From Candidatus Enterococcus willemsii (GTDB lineage Bacteria; Bacillota; Bacilli; Lactobacillales; Enterococcaceae), in the NCBI RefSeq assembly GCF_009933335.1, contig NZ_MAEL01000054.1:271149-335148 (forward strand): a DNA stretch of 64,000 bases, given 5' to 3'. This document shows positions 27,547-36,554 of the stretch, piece by piece. The notes under the pieces are model-generated. The model saw only the letters and a list, made by a program, of their open reading frames with translations. It did no database searches and was not told where the DNA came from. Both the position numbers and the translations under genes were made by a program. How positions within the stretch are numbered: the first letter of the stretch is position 1; every line of letters starts with the position of its first letter.

Positions 27547-28314
27547 GTGAAAACAATGATTGATGTCAAACACTTAACAAAAACCTTTGGCACACGTTTT
27601 AATCAGACAAAAGTGCTAGATAATTTATCATTCAGTGTTGATAAAGGAGAATTTGTAGGAATTATGGGACCGAGTGGGGCAGGAAAGACGACCTTGATGA
27701 ACATTCTTTCTTCACTGAGTTTACCAACGATGGGATCGGTTTATATTGATGGGAAGGATATTACTCGGATGAAAGAGAATGAATTGAGTGACTTCCGACG
27801 AAAAAAAATCGGGTTTATTTTTCAAGATTTCAATTTATTAGACACACTGACTGCTCGAGACAATATTCTGCTACCTTTGGCTATCGACAGTTTGTCGGTA
27901 ACAGAAACGGAGCAACGAATAAACAATGTATCTGAATTACTTGGTATGACTCATTTTTTAAATCGCTATCCCGATGAGCTATCCATTGGTCAAAAACAGC
28001 GAGTTGCTGCTGCTCGAGCGATGGTTGCTCAACCGCAAGTGATTTTTGCTGATGAACCGACGGGCTCCCTAGATTCAAAGTCTGCTGCTGAATTACTTCG
28101 TTATTTAAGTGAAGTGAATCTGCACCAAGACACGACCATTTTAATGGTCACACATGATCCATTTACAGCCAGCTATTGCAATCGTATCTTATTTATTAAA
28201 GATGGGGTATTCTTTTCAGAAGTCGTTCGACGTGGTTCACGCAAAGAGTTTTTTGAACAAGTCATTGATATGCAGGCAACGATTGGTGGAGGTGGTCGAA
28301 CGAATGCTTTTTAA
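27547..28314 (+). CDS. ABC transporter ATP-binding protein (BceA/MacB-like)
   Basis: A 255-residue ATPase for the permease that overlaps it. Walker A MGPSGAGKTTLMN is near residue 40, Q-loop FIFQDFNLLDTLTARDN near 91, Walker B VIFADEPTGSLDSKS near 163, H-loop MVTHDP near 200. The signature is LSIGQKQR, with Ile where family members usually have Gly. GTG 27547 lies 7 nt after GAGG and is my preferred start; a GTG at 27541 and an ATG at 27556 are alternatives. This family exports or senses cell-envelope antibiotics; no two-component system is adjacent. Confidence 0.85.
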   Translation: MKTMIDVKHLTKTFGTRFNQTKVLDNLSFSVDKGEFVGIMGPSGAGKTTLMNILSSLSLPTMGSVYIDGKDITRMKENELSDFRRKKIGFIFQDFNLLDTLTARDNILLPLAIDSLSVTETEQRINNVSELLGMTHFLNRYPDELSIGQKQRVAAARAMVAQPQVIFADEPTGSLDSKSAAELLRYLSEVNLHQDTTILMVTHDPFTASYCNRILFIKDGVFFSEVVRRGSRKEFFEQVIDMQATIGGGGRTNAF

Positions 28315-30367
28315 AATCATTTGGCGTAGTTTTTTGCGACAGACACGAAATTACGTAGTGTATTTTTTATGTATGATGTCATCGGTCATGATTTTCTATT
28401 CATTTAGCGCTATGACGTATGATCAACCTCTGGTCCATCGAGCGCAGCAAGATATCCAAATTGGTGGTGTCTTATCACTGGGAAACTTTATTGTTGCAAT
28501 TGTGGTCTTATTTTTCATGCTAAGTGCGAATCAATTCTTCATTCAGCAACGCCAGAAGGAGATTGGGTTGTATCATTTGTACGGTATCCGAAAATCACGA
28601 ATTATTGCTCAGTTAATTGCAGAAACATTGGTTTTGAATGCCGTGTCATTGTTTGTCGGTATTTTAATGGGGATTGTTTTCTCTAAATTTTTTGCGATGA
28701 TTTTAATTAAAGCCATGGACTTAAATATTGTGAGTCGTTTTTTTATTTCGTGGCCATCAATCCTGACTACAACGCTTATCTTTTTATTAGCAGTCGTGTT
28801 TATTTCAATTCAAAATATTTGGATATTACGGAAAAAACAATTAGTTGAACTTTTTCATCAGAAAAAAATTACAGCGAATTCGCGAATCAAGCTGCATTGG
28901 AGTGGTTATATTTTCGCATTAATGAGTGTGGGCTTGATTGGCATTGGTTACTATATCGCGACCAATTTTGTTTCCGTTACGACGCGATATATTCAACAAA
29001 CAGAAGACAATGGGGCTTTTTTATGGATGCCGTTGTTTATTTTTACCGCCTGTGTGTTTGGCACTTATTTATTTTTTCGTTTTGGTATGCAGATGGTGTT
29101 TGCTACTTTTACAAAATGGCGTAAGTATAATCAAAGTCATTTACGTTTTATTATTTTTAATAATGCACGTCATCTCATGTATAAAAGTTGGCGCACATTA
29201 TCGCTCATTTCAATTGTCTTAGGGATAGCGATTTCCATGATTGGTGGAGCAATTGGAGCTTTTGCAATCACTTATCAAATAACCGAGACAAATCATCCAA
29301 CAGACTTTCAGTTATCACCAACGAATATGAAGGCTTTGGAACAGTTCATTACAAATAGTGGCGGGCAGATTTCTCAAAAATTCATCTTGCCTCTAAAAGC
29401 AATAGGTTATTATGAACGACAAGAAAATGAATTGACGGAAGAAAATTATGAAACAATTGAAGTGTTGGATGTCATATCAGAGAGCTCTTTTCAAAAATTA
29501 AAAGCGGTCATACCTAAGTTACCTGACGTTCATATCGAACAAGAAAATGGGGCTGTTTTGCTAGAATCAGATATTCGTTACAATCAAGCAAAGACAGATA
29601 CAAAGCGCAAAATTTCTTTACCCGATTCTCAAGATGTCTATGTCGAACAAATCTATGGGAACTTATTGGGAAACAGCTTGGTTCGATATGGATTTAAAAC
29701 GATGATTGTTACAGATAATTTGTATCAGGAATTAGAAGGTATCCCTTATCAAGTTGTTTATGCCAACGCAAAAGGTTACAATGAAGAACAATTCTATCAA
29801 CAATATATTGAGAAATTTCCGGGTAGATGGGGAGAAGACATTCTTTATCACTATGATTACCAAGAGGGTGTCTTAACTGGTAAAATTGAACACAAAACAC
29901 CTGATACACCGGATCCTACTTATCAAAAAGGTCAAGGCATGATGAGTCGTTTGACCCAAGTTAATCGATACCTTGATATTCGTTCAACACGGCGTCAAGG
30001 TGGTATTTTCTTGTATGTCGCACTTTTTGTAGGAATGATTGTCTTGCTAACAACGGCAGGAACCTTGATGGTACGTCAATTCTTTGAAGCGAGTCGCGAA
30101 AAGAAAAATTATCAGTTACTGCAACAGTTAGGTATTCCCAGAAAAGCTCTGCACAAAGTTGTTTACAAACAAATTGCTTGGATTTTTTTCCCCACAATGT
30201 TATTAGCCGTCAGTCATGGAAGCTTTGCCATTTACATGTTAACGCAGCTGATTCAAGATGCCAATTATTGGGTGGCGTATCTCTTTTGCTTCATCACCAT
30301 TTTTATTTTTACGGCAGCATACTTACTGACAACGAATTTTTATTTACGAATTATTGAAGAGGAATGA
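28304..30367 (+). CDS. FtsX-type ABC transporter permease (BceB-like)
   Basis: A 687-residue permease with about ten membrane helices. The first FtsX block covers residues 1-120 (QRQKEIGLYHLYGIRKSRI), paired helices follow to about 330, and a large extracellular domain spans roughly 340-580. The last FtsX block contains REKKNYQLLQQLGIPRKALH. This layout is typical of BceB-type resistance or sensing permeases. ATG 28304 overlaps the ATPase gene by 11 bp and has GGAGG upstream. The stop lies in the ascending arm of a terminator. Substrate unknown. Confidence 0.85.
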   Translation: MLFKIIWRSFLRQTRNYVVYFLCMMSSVMIFYSFSAMTYDQPLVHRAQQDIQIGGVLSLGNFIVAIVVLFFMLSANQFFIQQRQKEIGLYHLYGIRKSRIIAQLIAETLVLNAVSLFVGILMGIVFSKFFAMILIKAMDLNIVSRFFISWPSILTTTLIFLLAVVFISIQNIWILRKKQLVELFHQKKITANSRIKLHWSGYIFALMSVGLIGIGYYIATNFVSVTTRYIQQTEDNGAFLWMPLFIFTACVFGTYLFFRFGMQMVFATFTKWRKYNQSHLRFIIFNNARHLMYKSWRTLSLISIVLGIAISMIGGAIGAFAITYQITETNHPTDFQLSPTNMKALEQFITNSGGQISQKFILPLKAIGYYERQENELTEENYETIEVLDVISESSFQKLKAVIPKLPDVHIEQENGAVLLESDIRYNQAKTDTKRKISLPDSQDVYVEQIYGNLLGNSLVRYGFKTMIVTDNLYQELEGIPYQVVYANAKGYNEEQFYQQYIEKFPGRWGEDILYHYDYQEGVLTGKIEHKTPDTPDPTYQKGQGMMSRLTQVNRYLDIRSTRRQGGIFLYVALFVGMIVLLTTAGTLMVRQFFEASREKKNYQLLQQLGIPRKALHKVVYKQIAWIFFPTMLLAVSHGSFAIYMLTQLIQDANYWVAYLFCFITIFIFTAAYLLTTNFYLRIIEEE

Positions 30368-30397
30368 CGAGCTTTCGTTATTTTTCTTCCTCTTTTT
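30357..30397 (+). terminator. Terminator overlapping the permease stop codon
   Basis: Stem AAGAGGAA/TTCCTCTT, inner ACGA/TCGT, then TTTTT. The first arm is inside the coding region. Confidence 0.7.
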
Positions 30398-30409
30398 GCA
30401 GAAAACGTA

Positions 30410-30418
30410 TGGTATAAT
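30410..30418 (+). promoter_or_regulatory. Extended -10 promoter of the M42 peptidase gene
   Basis: TGGTATAAT (TGn plus TATAAT) at 30410-30418, 37 bp before the ATG. No clear -35. Confidence 0.55.
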
Positions 30419-30454
30419 TTAAAGGTAATGTTTTAATTTAAAGGAGCGTATGAC

Positions 30455-31537
30455 ATGTTAGAAAAAGACGAACAATTACTGATTGACCTAACTTCCGCTA
30501 GAGGAGTACCGGGAAACGAAGAAGAAGTACGAGAAGTATTTAAAGCATATGCCAAAGATTATGCAGAAGATATCTTTTTTGATGGATTAGGTAGTGTCAT
30601 TGCCAAACATTCAGGCAAAGGTGGCGGACCAAAGATTTTTATTTCTGGTCACATGGATGAAGTTGGTTTTATGGTAACGAAAATCACGGATAAAGGATTT
30701 ATTGAGTTCCAAACTTTAGGTGGCTGGTGGGGACAAGTCATGCTTGCCCAACAAGTTGAAATTAAAACGCAAGCTGGCAAAATTATTCATGGCGTGATTG
30801 GTTCCAAACCACCGCATGTGCTATCTGCAGAAGCACGTAAGCAACCGTATGATGTCAAAGAGATGTTTATTGATATTGGTGCATCTAGCGAAGAGGAAGC
30901 AAAAGAATGGGGAATCCGTCCAGGTGATATGATTACACCTTACATTGAGTATAAACGCATGAATGACAGTAAGTTTTTATTAGCTAAAGCGTGGGACAAT
31001 CGTGTAGGAACAGCTGTTTCTTTACGTGTGTTGGAGAATCTATCAAAAGAAGGTCATCCAAACTGTTTATTTGCTGGTAGTGATGTCATGGAAGAAGTTG
31101 GTTTGCGTGGAGCAAGAACGAGCACCCATTTAGTGAATCCAGATATTGCGATTGCGTTAGATACTGGAACTGCTGGCGATACACCGGGAATGTCACCGAA
31201 AGAAGCTGATTCTGTTTTAGGAAAAGGACCACAAATCTTAATTTTTGATGCCTCAATGGTTCCACACAAAAAATTACTGAATTTCGTGATTAACGTAGCA
31301 GAAGAATTGGAAATTCCTTTCCAATATACGGTGATTGCTGGTGGTGGGACGGATGCTGGTCAAATGCACTTGACGCGTGATGGTATTCCTTCAATTGCGA
31401 TTACAGTTCCTGTTCGTTATCTACATTCTCATACGTCAATTATTCATGAAGATGATTATTTGAATACCGTGAAGTTAGTCACGGAAGTTGTTCGTCGATT
31501 AGATGATGCAAAAGTAAATGAACTACGTAGCTATTAA
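30455..31537 (+). CDS. M42-family glutamyl/endo-aminopeptidase
   Basis: A 360-residue dinuclear-metal peptidase of the PepA/FrvX/YsdC group that trims N-terminal residues from peptides. Metal and catalytic segments: SGHMDEVGFMV near residue 67, KAWDNRVGTAVS near 179, DVMEEVGLRGA near 211, ALDTGTAGDTPG near 234, and RYLHSHTSIIHEDD near 320. Length is typical. Monocistronic, with its own promoter and terminator. Lactococcal PepA is the closest characterised relative I recall; substrate preference is inferred. Confidence 0.9.
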   Translation: MLEKDEQLLIDLTSARGVPGNEEEVREVFKAYAKDYAEDIFFDGLGSVIAKHSGKGGGPKIFISGHMDEVGFMVTKITDKGFIEFQTLGGWWGQVMLAQQVEIKTQAGKIIHGVIGSKPPHVLSAEARKQPYDVKEMFIDIGASSEEEAKEWGIRPGDMITPYIEYKRMNDSKFLLAKAWDNRVGTAVSLRVLENLSKEGHPNCLFAGSDVMEEVGLRGARTSTHLVNPDIAIALDTGTAGDTPGMSPKEADSVLGKGPQILIFDASMVPHKKLLNFVINVAEELEIPFQYTVIAGGGTDAGQMHLTRDGIPSIAITVPVRYLHSHTSIIHEDDYLNTVKLVTEVVRRLDDAKVNELRSY

Positions 31538-31540
31538 GAA

Positions 31541-31573
31541 AAAAGAAGTTTGAGGAAACTCAAACTTCTTTTT
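31541..31573 (+). terminator. Terminator after the M42 peptidase gene
   Basis: Stem AAAAGAAGTTTGAG/CTCAAACTTCTTTT with a GAAA loop and T-run. Confidence 0.9.
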
Positions 31574-31626
31574 GCATTCATTTAGTGAAGGGGTTACACT
31601 AGAACCACAGATAGGAGGAATGTACG

Positions 31627-32367
31627 ATGAAATTAACAGTTTTAGGATGTTTAGGCGCGTACCCATATAATGGTGAAGGAACTACAAGTTTTCTTTTGCA
31701 ATCAGAAGGATTTAATTTATTGTTGGATGCAGGAAGTGCAACATTGATTCAATTAGAGAAGACTATCGATCCGTTGTCCTTGGATGCAGTTATTTTGAGT
31801 CACTATCATCCGGACCATGTAGCAGATTTAGGCGTGTTACAACATTATTGGCAGTTATTTCCTAAAACAGGTGAGCGTCCTTTATTACCAATTTATGGTC
31901 ATGGGGAAGATGCTGAGAATTTTGCTCGTTTGACGATGCCAAATGTTTCTGAAGGGCACAATTATTTAGAAATGGAACAGTTGAACTTAGGGCCGTTTTC
32001 TGTTACATTTATGAAGACGATTCATCCTGTCGTTTGTTATGCCATGCGGTTTGTAGAAAATAGTACAGGTAAAATATTTGTATTTACTGGTGACTCTGGT
32101 TATTTAGAAAGTTTTGTTGATTTTGCGAAAGATGCAGACTTATTTTTAGCCGATACGTATTTGTTTGAAGGAAATGAAAATCATATTGCCCACTTTACTT
32201 CGAAAGAAGCAGGTGAAATTTCTCGTCAAGCGGGAGTCAAAAAACTAGTTCTTACTCATTTACCTCAACATGGTGATTTAGAGCAACTACGAACAGAAGC
32301 AAGTCAAGCAGCGAATGATGAATTGCCTGTTGAATTGGCAAAAGTAGGGAAAGTATTTGAAATTTAG
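31627..32367 (+). CDS. MBL-fold metallo-hydrolase (YhfI-like)
   Basis: A 246-residue metallo-beta-lactamase-fold protein. The metal motif is SHYHPDHVADL near residue 58, with HP near 137 (KTIHPVVCYAMRF), FTGDSG near 155 and a late HLPQH. It resembles the RNase Z/phosphodiesterase-like side of the superfamily. B. subtilis has the same pair, yhfI next to the lipoate ligase lplJ (yhfJ), which supports the assignment. Substrate unknown. The ligase gene follows 49 bp later, probably in the same operon. Confidence 0.85.
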   Translation: MKLTVLGCLGAYPYNGEGTTSFLLQSEGFNLLLDAGSATLIQLEKTIDPLSLDAVILSHYHPDHVADLGVLQHYWQLFPKTGERPLLPIYGHGEDAENFARLTMPNVSEGHNYLEMEQLNLGPFSVTFMKTIHPVVCYAMRFVENSTGKIFVFTGDSGYLESFVDFAKDADLFLADTYLFEGNENHIAHFTSKEAGEISRQAGVKKLVLTHLPQHGDLEQLRTEASQAANDELPVELAKVGKVFEI

Positions 32368-32416
32368 CATACCCTATTTTTAAGAAATATTTGAGGCAAA
32401 CGAGGAGGAACTATGC

Positions 32417-33421
32417 ATGATTTTTGTACCAAATGATTTGAGAGACCCACGTATCAATTTAGCAATTGAAACATTCTTATTACAAGAAATGAAAGTTGAT
32501 GAGCCGATTTTGCTTTTCTACATTAATGAGCCATCAATTATTATTGGTCGAAACCAAAATACAATTGAGGAAATTAATCAAGAATATGTTGATGAAAAAG
32601 GTATCCACGTTGTTCGCCGTTTCAGCGGTGGTGGTGCAGTTTATCATGATGAAGGGAATCTGAATTTCAGTTTTATTATGCCAGATGATGGGGATTCATT
32701 CCGTGATTTCGCTAAGGTAACGAAACCAATCGTGCAAGCGTTGCATGATATGGGCGTAGAAGGGGCAGAATTAAAAGGACGCAACGACTTAGTGATTAAT
32801 GACATGAAATTCTCTGGGAATGCTATGTATGCCACTAATGGACGAATGTTCGCTCATGGAACAATCATGTTTGATAGTGATGTAAATGAAGTTGTCAAAT
32901 CTTTGAAAGTACGCAAAGATAAGATTGAATCAAAAGGGATTAAATCAATCCGCTCTCGCGTGACAAATATCAAGCCATTCCTACCAGAAGACAAACAAGA
33001 CATGACAACAGTTGACTTCAGTCAAGAAATTTTATTGAAAATCTTTGGTGTGGATTCACTTGAAGATATCCAAACTTATGAGTTAACAGAAGACGATTGG
33101 AAAAAAGTCAAAGAGATTTCAGAAAATTATTATGCAAATTGGGACTGGAACTATGGCAAATCACCTGCGTTTGATATCGAACGTCGTAAACGATTCCCAA
33201 TTGGTTCAATTGAGATTCGCTTAAATGTCGCAGAAGGTAAAATTACAGCAGCGAAAATTTACGGAGACTTCTTTGGACTAGGTGAAATCAGTGATGTTGA
33301 AGAAGCGCTCGTTGGTACAAAATATGAAAAAACAGCTTTGAAAGAAGTTGTTGATACAATTGATGTAACAAAATACTTCGGTAATATCACCAATGATGAT
33401 TTATTTGAATTAATCTATTAA
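32417..33421 (+). CDS. lplJ: Lipoate-protein ligase
   Basis: A 334-residue enzyme that activates free lipoate with ATP and attaches it to the lipoyl domains of 2-oxoacid dehydrogenases or GcvH. Core motifs: RRFSGGGAVYHDEGNLNFSF near residue 70, GRNDLVINDMKFSGNA near 119, HGTIMFDSD near 145. A C-terminal accessory domain is present. ATG 32417 follows AGGAGG by 8 nt. Enterococci often have more than one ligase, so the symbol is a family-level call. Confidence 0.92.
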   Translation: MIFVPNDLRDPRINLAIETFLLQEMKVDEPILLFYINEPSIIIGRNQNTIEEINQEYVDEKGIHVVRRFSGGGAVYHDEGNLNFSFIMPDDGDSFRDFAKVTKPIVQALHDMGVEGAELKGRNDLVINDMKFSGNAMYATNGRMFAHGTIMFDSDVNEVVKSLKVRKDKIESKGIKSIRSRVTNIKPFLPEDKQDMTTVDFSQEILLKIFGVDSLEDIQTYELTEDDWKKVKEISENYYANWDWNYGKSPAFDIERRKRFPIGSIEIRLNVAEGKITAAKIYGDFFGLGEISDVEEALVGTKYEKTALKEVVDTIDVTKYFGNITNDDLFELIY

Positions 33422-33427
33422 AAGAAA

Positions 33428-33468
33428 CGTCCTGCCTATCTCAAGGGATAAGCAGGACGCTTTTTTTT
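33428..33468 (+). terminator. Terminator after the lipoate ligase gene
   Basis: Stem CGTCCTGC/GCAGGACG with inner CTATC/GGATA, then eight T. It also serves the end of the convergent gene. Confidence 0.9.
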
Positions 33469-34249
33469 AATAGTATTCGCCTTGACGATAATCCCAAGAG
33501 TTGAAATTATCTGCCAAAATCATCATAATACGATCAATCGCTAAACCTTTACGAATTACAACTGGTGCAGGGCTGATTGAGCGTTCACCATTTTGTTCAG
33601 GCACTAATTTGCCGTCTTTATCGACAAATGAAACCATCACACCTTGTTCGTAGCGGGTATCAATTGTTTTATCAGGTTGAATAGACGCAACATATTCATC
33701 ACCATCTAAAATTAAATCAGCTTCATTTTCAATTTGTTCACCAATACCAGCCACTAAACCACGATTTCCTTTACCAGAAGGATTCGCAGAACTTGCAAAT
33801 AATAATTTTTTATCAGATTCCCAAAGGGCGCTAGAAATTTGTTCACCTGGTACACCGAACTTAACAACAAAACAACTTGTACCACGTACGTCTGTCATCA
33901 ATTCATCGGAACCGTCATTTGGAATATATTGTTTGCCGGATTCTTTCCAAGGTAAGATAGCCCCAAATAAAATATCTTCTTCCCAACATTTTTTGTAGAC
34001 AGCTTTCATTTCTTCTGTCATATCTGCTAATTCAAATAGTTGTTCTAATGAGCCGCATAGCACAACACCGGGTTTATTTCTATTACGATTTTTAGCAGAG
34101 AATTTACGTTCTAAGCCTGGTTTGTCACAAGTTGTGATGATATAACCAACTTTTGTTGGGCAAACAACCACTTTTCCTTCATCTTTTAGTAAATCTAAGG
34201 CTTCTTGTTGTACCGTACCATTCCATTTTATATGTTTTTCTTGAGTCAT
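33467..34249 (-). CDS. YrdC/Sua5-domain protein
   Basis: A 260-residue protein with the YrdC-like fold: LLKDEGKVVVCPTKVGYIIT near residue 20, a KNRNRNKPGVVLCGS segment resembling the KxR...KP nucleotide-binding motif near 55, and LFASSANPSGKGNRG near 150. It matches only the YrdC domain of TsaC/Sua5, which make threonylcarbamoyl-AMP for tRNA, and has its own C-terminus. It may be a paralogue rather than the main TsaC. Monocistronic, with a structured leader. Confidence 0.75.
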   Translation of the reverse strand: MTQEKHIKWNGTVQQEALDLLKDEGKVVVCPTKVGYIITTCDKPGLERKFSAKNRNRNKPGVVLCGSLEQLFELADMTEEMKAVYKKCWEEDILFGAILPWKESGKQYIPNDGSDELMTDVRGTSCFVVKFGVPGEQISSALWESDKKLLFASSANPSGKGNRGLVAGIGEQIENEADLILDGDEYVASIQPDKTIDTRYEQGVMVSFVDKDGKLVPEQNGERSISPAPVVIRKGLAIDRIMMILADNFNSWDYRQGEYY

Positions 34250-34500
34250 AACCGTCGTTCCCTTCTTAAAGCATTCGCTTTTTCACTGTAATTAAACTAA
34301 ATATTCTGAAAATAATAGTTATTAAAAAAAATAATGAGTAATCTATGAAAAATTACTATTATTTTCTTAATTACATTTGATATTAATATAAGATTAGCTG
34401 AGAGTCAACCTCATTTCATGATGTTCAATCGCCTAGATGAAAAAAGAAGCGGATGATAGTGAAAGTTCCAAAAGATTTTCCATAAATAAAGTCTAATCAA
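34250..34500. other. Leader/promoter region of the YrdC-domain gene
   Basis: Gene-free. Contains a CodY-like sequence AATATTCTGAAAATA (34300-34314, two mismatches) and perfect 12-bp inverted repeats GAAAATAATAGT (34308-34319) and ACTATTATTTTC (34355-34366). No further gene is seen. Confidence 0.4.
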
Positions 34501-34534
34501 AAAAAGAAGAGACTTCTTTTAAGAAATCTCTTCT
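34501..34534 (-). terminator. Terminator after proS
   Basis: Stem AGAAGAGA/TCTCTTCT with inner TTC/GAA and a T-run on the minus strand, 8 bp after the proS stop. Confidence 0.85.
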
Positions 34535-34541
34535 AGTAAAA

Positions 34542-35978
34542 CTAATAGGCGCGCGCAATCCAAACGGTATGTTTGGCTGGTTTGCCACTAACAATGTCGA
34601 CTGTTTTTTCCACAGGGACATCAAATGGAATATTACGTGTTGTAAACCCTGTTTCTTCTTTGATTTTTGCTTCGGTTTCTTCGGTACCATCCCAACCGAT
34701 CAAGACAAATCCAGTCACTTTGTCTTCCGCTTTACATGTTTCAATGTGTGCTTTTAAGTCATCTAGTGTTTCGATGTCGTAATGTTCATTTTCTTTGTTA
34801 CGCGCACGTGCAGCTTCTAGTAGACGTTTAGGCATAATCGCTAGTTGTTCTTTGACATAATCGTGTAAATCTTCAAAAGCGACTTTTTCTTTATCTGCTA
34901 AGTCACGAACTTTGACCATTGCATGGCCATTTTCTAAATCACGAGGTCCACATTCAATACGGACGCAAGCACCTTTTAATTCCCACTCATTGAATTTATA
35001 ACCAGGTGAATTGTCGCTGTCGTCTAAACGAACACGGAAGCCTTCCGCTTTAAATGCAGCAAAAATTTCGTCTAATTTTTCCATAATTGCTGGATTTTTC
35101 TTCCAAGGACCAACTGGCATTAGTACAATTTGTGTTGGCGCAATTGTTGACGGGAAGACCAAGCCTTTTTCATCGCCATGGGTCATAATTAATGAACCTA
35201 ATAGACGTGTCGAAACACCCCAAGAAGTTGTATGTGCGTGCACGTGTTTGTTTTCTTTGTTCAAGTACGTAATATCGAATGCTTCCGCAAATTTTGTACC
35301 CATGTAATGAGAAGTTCCGGCTTGGACCGCTTTTCCGTCTTTCATCATCGCTTCAATAGAATAAGTTTCTTCTGCACCAGCAAAACGTTCAGAAGGTGTT
35401 TTTTCACCTTTGTATACCGGAATTGCTAAAAATTCTTCACACAAACGTGCATACTCATCTAAAATACGTAACGCACGTTTACGCGCATCCTCAGCATCGA
35501 CATGAGCCGTGTGTCCTTCTTGCCATAAAAATTCAGAAGTACGTAAAAATGGCAAAGTTTTCTTTTCCCAACGGAAGACATTCGCCCATTGGTTAATTTC
35601 ATAAGGTAAGTCACGATAAGAATTAATCCAATCAGAAAAGGCTGTACCAATCATTGTTTCAGAAGTTGGACGTAGTGCCAAAGGTTCTTCTAATTTTTCG
35701 TCACCAACTTCAGTAACCCAAGGAAGTTCTGGCGCAAAGCCTTCAATGTGATCCGCTTCTTTCATAAAGAAACTTTTTGGAATTAACATTGGGAAATAAG
35801 CATTGCGAATGCCTTCGCTACGTAAAAATTTATTGAATTCTTCTTGAATATGTTCCCATAATTCAAAACCGTCTGGACGGAAGATAATCGATCCTCGGAC
35901 TGGGGAATAAGACATTAATTCTGCTTTTTGAACTGTTTGTAAATACCATTCAGTAAAATCATTTTTTTGTTCTGACAT
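34542..35978 (-). CDS. proS: Prolyl-tRNA synthetase, archaeal/eukaryotic-type
   Basis: Class II synthetase of 478 residues that charges tRNA-Pro. Motif 1 region YSPVRGSIIFRPDGFELWEH near residue 24, motif 2 around NVFRWEKKTLPFLRTSEFLW near 138, motif 3 around HGDEKGLVFPSTIAP near 250. It lacks the insertion domain of the roughly 570-residue bacterial type and ends with the C-terminal ...IARAY of the archaeal/eukaryotic type. It is the second gene behind a T-box leader with a proline codon in the proposed specifier. Whether a bacterial-type ProRS exists elsewhere cannot be seen. Confidence 0.93.
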   Translation of the reverse strand: MSEQKNDFTEWYLQTVQKAELMSYSPVRGSIIFRPDGFELWEHIQEEFNKFLRSEGIRNAYFPMLIPKSFFMKEADHIEGFAPELPWVTEVGDEKLEEPLALRPTSETMIGTAFSDWINSYRDLPYEINQWANVFRWEKKTLPFLRTSEFLWQEGHTAHVDAEDARKRALRILDEYARLCEEFLAIPVYKGEKTPSERFAGAEETYSIEAMMKDGKAVQAGTSHYMGTKFAEAFDITYLNKENKHVHAHTTSWGVSTRLLGSLIMTHGDEKGLVFPSTIAPTQIVLMPVGPWKKNPAIMEKLDEIFAAFKAEGFRVRLDDSDNSPGYKFNEWELKGACVRIECGPRDLENGHAMVKVRDLADKEKVAFEDLHDYVKEQLAIMPKRLLEAARARNKENEHYDIETLDDLKAHIETCKAEDKVTGFVLIGWDGTEETEAKIKEETGFTTRNIPFDVPVEKTVDIVSGKPAKHTVWIARAY

Positions 35979-35989
35979 GTGTGTTCCTC

Positions 35990-36184
35990 CTATTGTTTAA
36001 ATGCTTGATTGGTTTGGCTAAGAGCGGTTTTCATCATGGGTAATGATTTTGGTCCAATCCCATGGATGGCGAGTACTTGCTTTTCAGTTAAACCTGCTAG
36101 CTGTTCAAAGCTCTGAATACCGTTGTGTAAAAGTGCATTGCGTGCTGGTTTAGAAAGTTGTTGTAAAAATTCTTCGTAAGTCAT
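35990..36184 (-). CDS. Helix-hairpin-helix (RNA polymerase alpha-CTD-like) small protein
   Basis: A 64-residue protein, MTYEEFLQQLSKPARNALLH at the start and LTEKQVLAIHGIGPKSLPMM in the second half, the pattern of the alpha-CTD/HhH fold. It lies 11 bp before proS, whose ribosome site AGGAGG is in the gap, and directly after the T-box terminator. Its expression should therefore depend on uncharged tRNA-Pro. It could bind DNA, tRNA or RNA polymerase; none of these is shown. Confidence 0.75.
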   Translation of the reverse strand: MTYEEFLQQLSKPARNALLHNGIQSFEQLAGLTEKQVLAIHGIGPKSLPMMKTALSQTNQAFKQ

Positions 36185-36213
36185 TTGCTAACCACCTTTA
36201 ATTTTTTGGCAAT

Positions 36214-36414
36214 AAAAAAAGCATTCTCATCCTATATAAAAAGGACGAAATGCTGCACATTCGCGGTACCACCTTCATTGAATAGATTGTCTCTATTCCG
36301 CTCATAACGAAGATAAGGGTTCGAACCCGATTGCTTTCACAATCATTTCCATTGGTAGGTTCATAAAAACAGGGGTATCGAGGTTCCAGCCTTGCCTCGA
36401 CTCTCTTAAACATA
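36214..36414 (-). promoter_or_regulatory. T-box riboswitch (proline) of the HhH-proS operon
   Basis: Minus strand carries the T-box AAGGTGGTACCGCG (36275-36262), followed by a terminator with arms 36253-36221 and seven U. About 80 nt upstream GAACCTACC offers a Pro codon CCT at 36359-36357 as the likely specifier. The usual meaning is that uncharged tRNA-Pro stabilises the antiterminator and switches on the operon. T-box and terminator are certain; the specifier is an inference from position. A weak promoter TTGCTT-N17-TAGTCT lies just upstream. Confidence 0.88.
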
Positions 36415-36554
36415 TTTTTACTACTAATCCAAATCCTGTCTATAGACTAATCGGAAATAAGAAAAAAAGCAAGTAGAAAATAAATGAACTTTCAATCAAT
36501 TGCGATGAAAGTTGTGATATGATAGAAAGAAATTTTATTTGAGGAGAATGTTTA

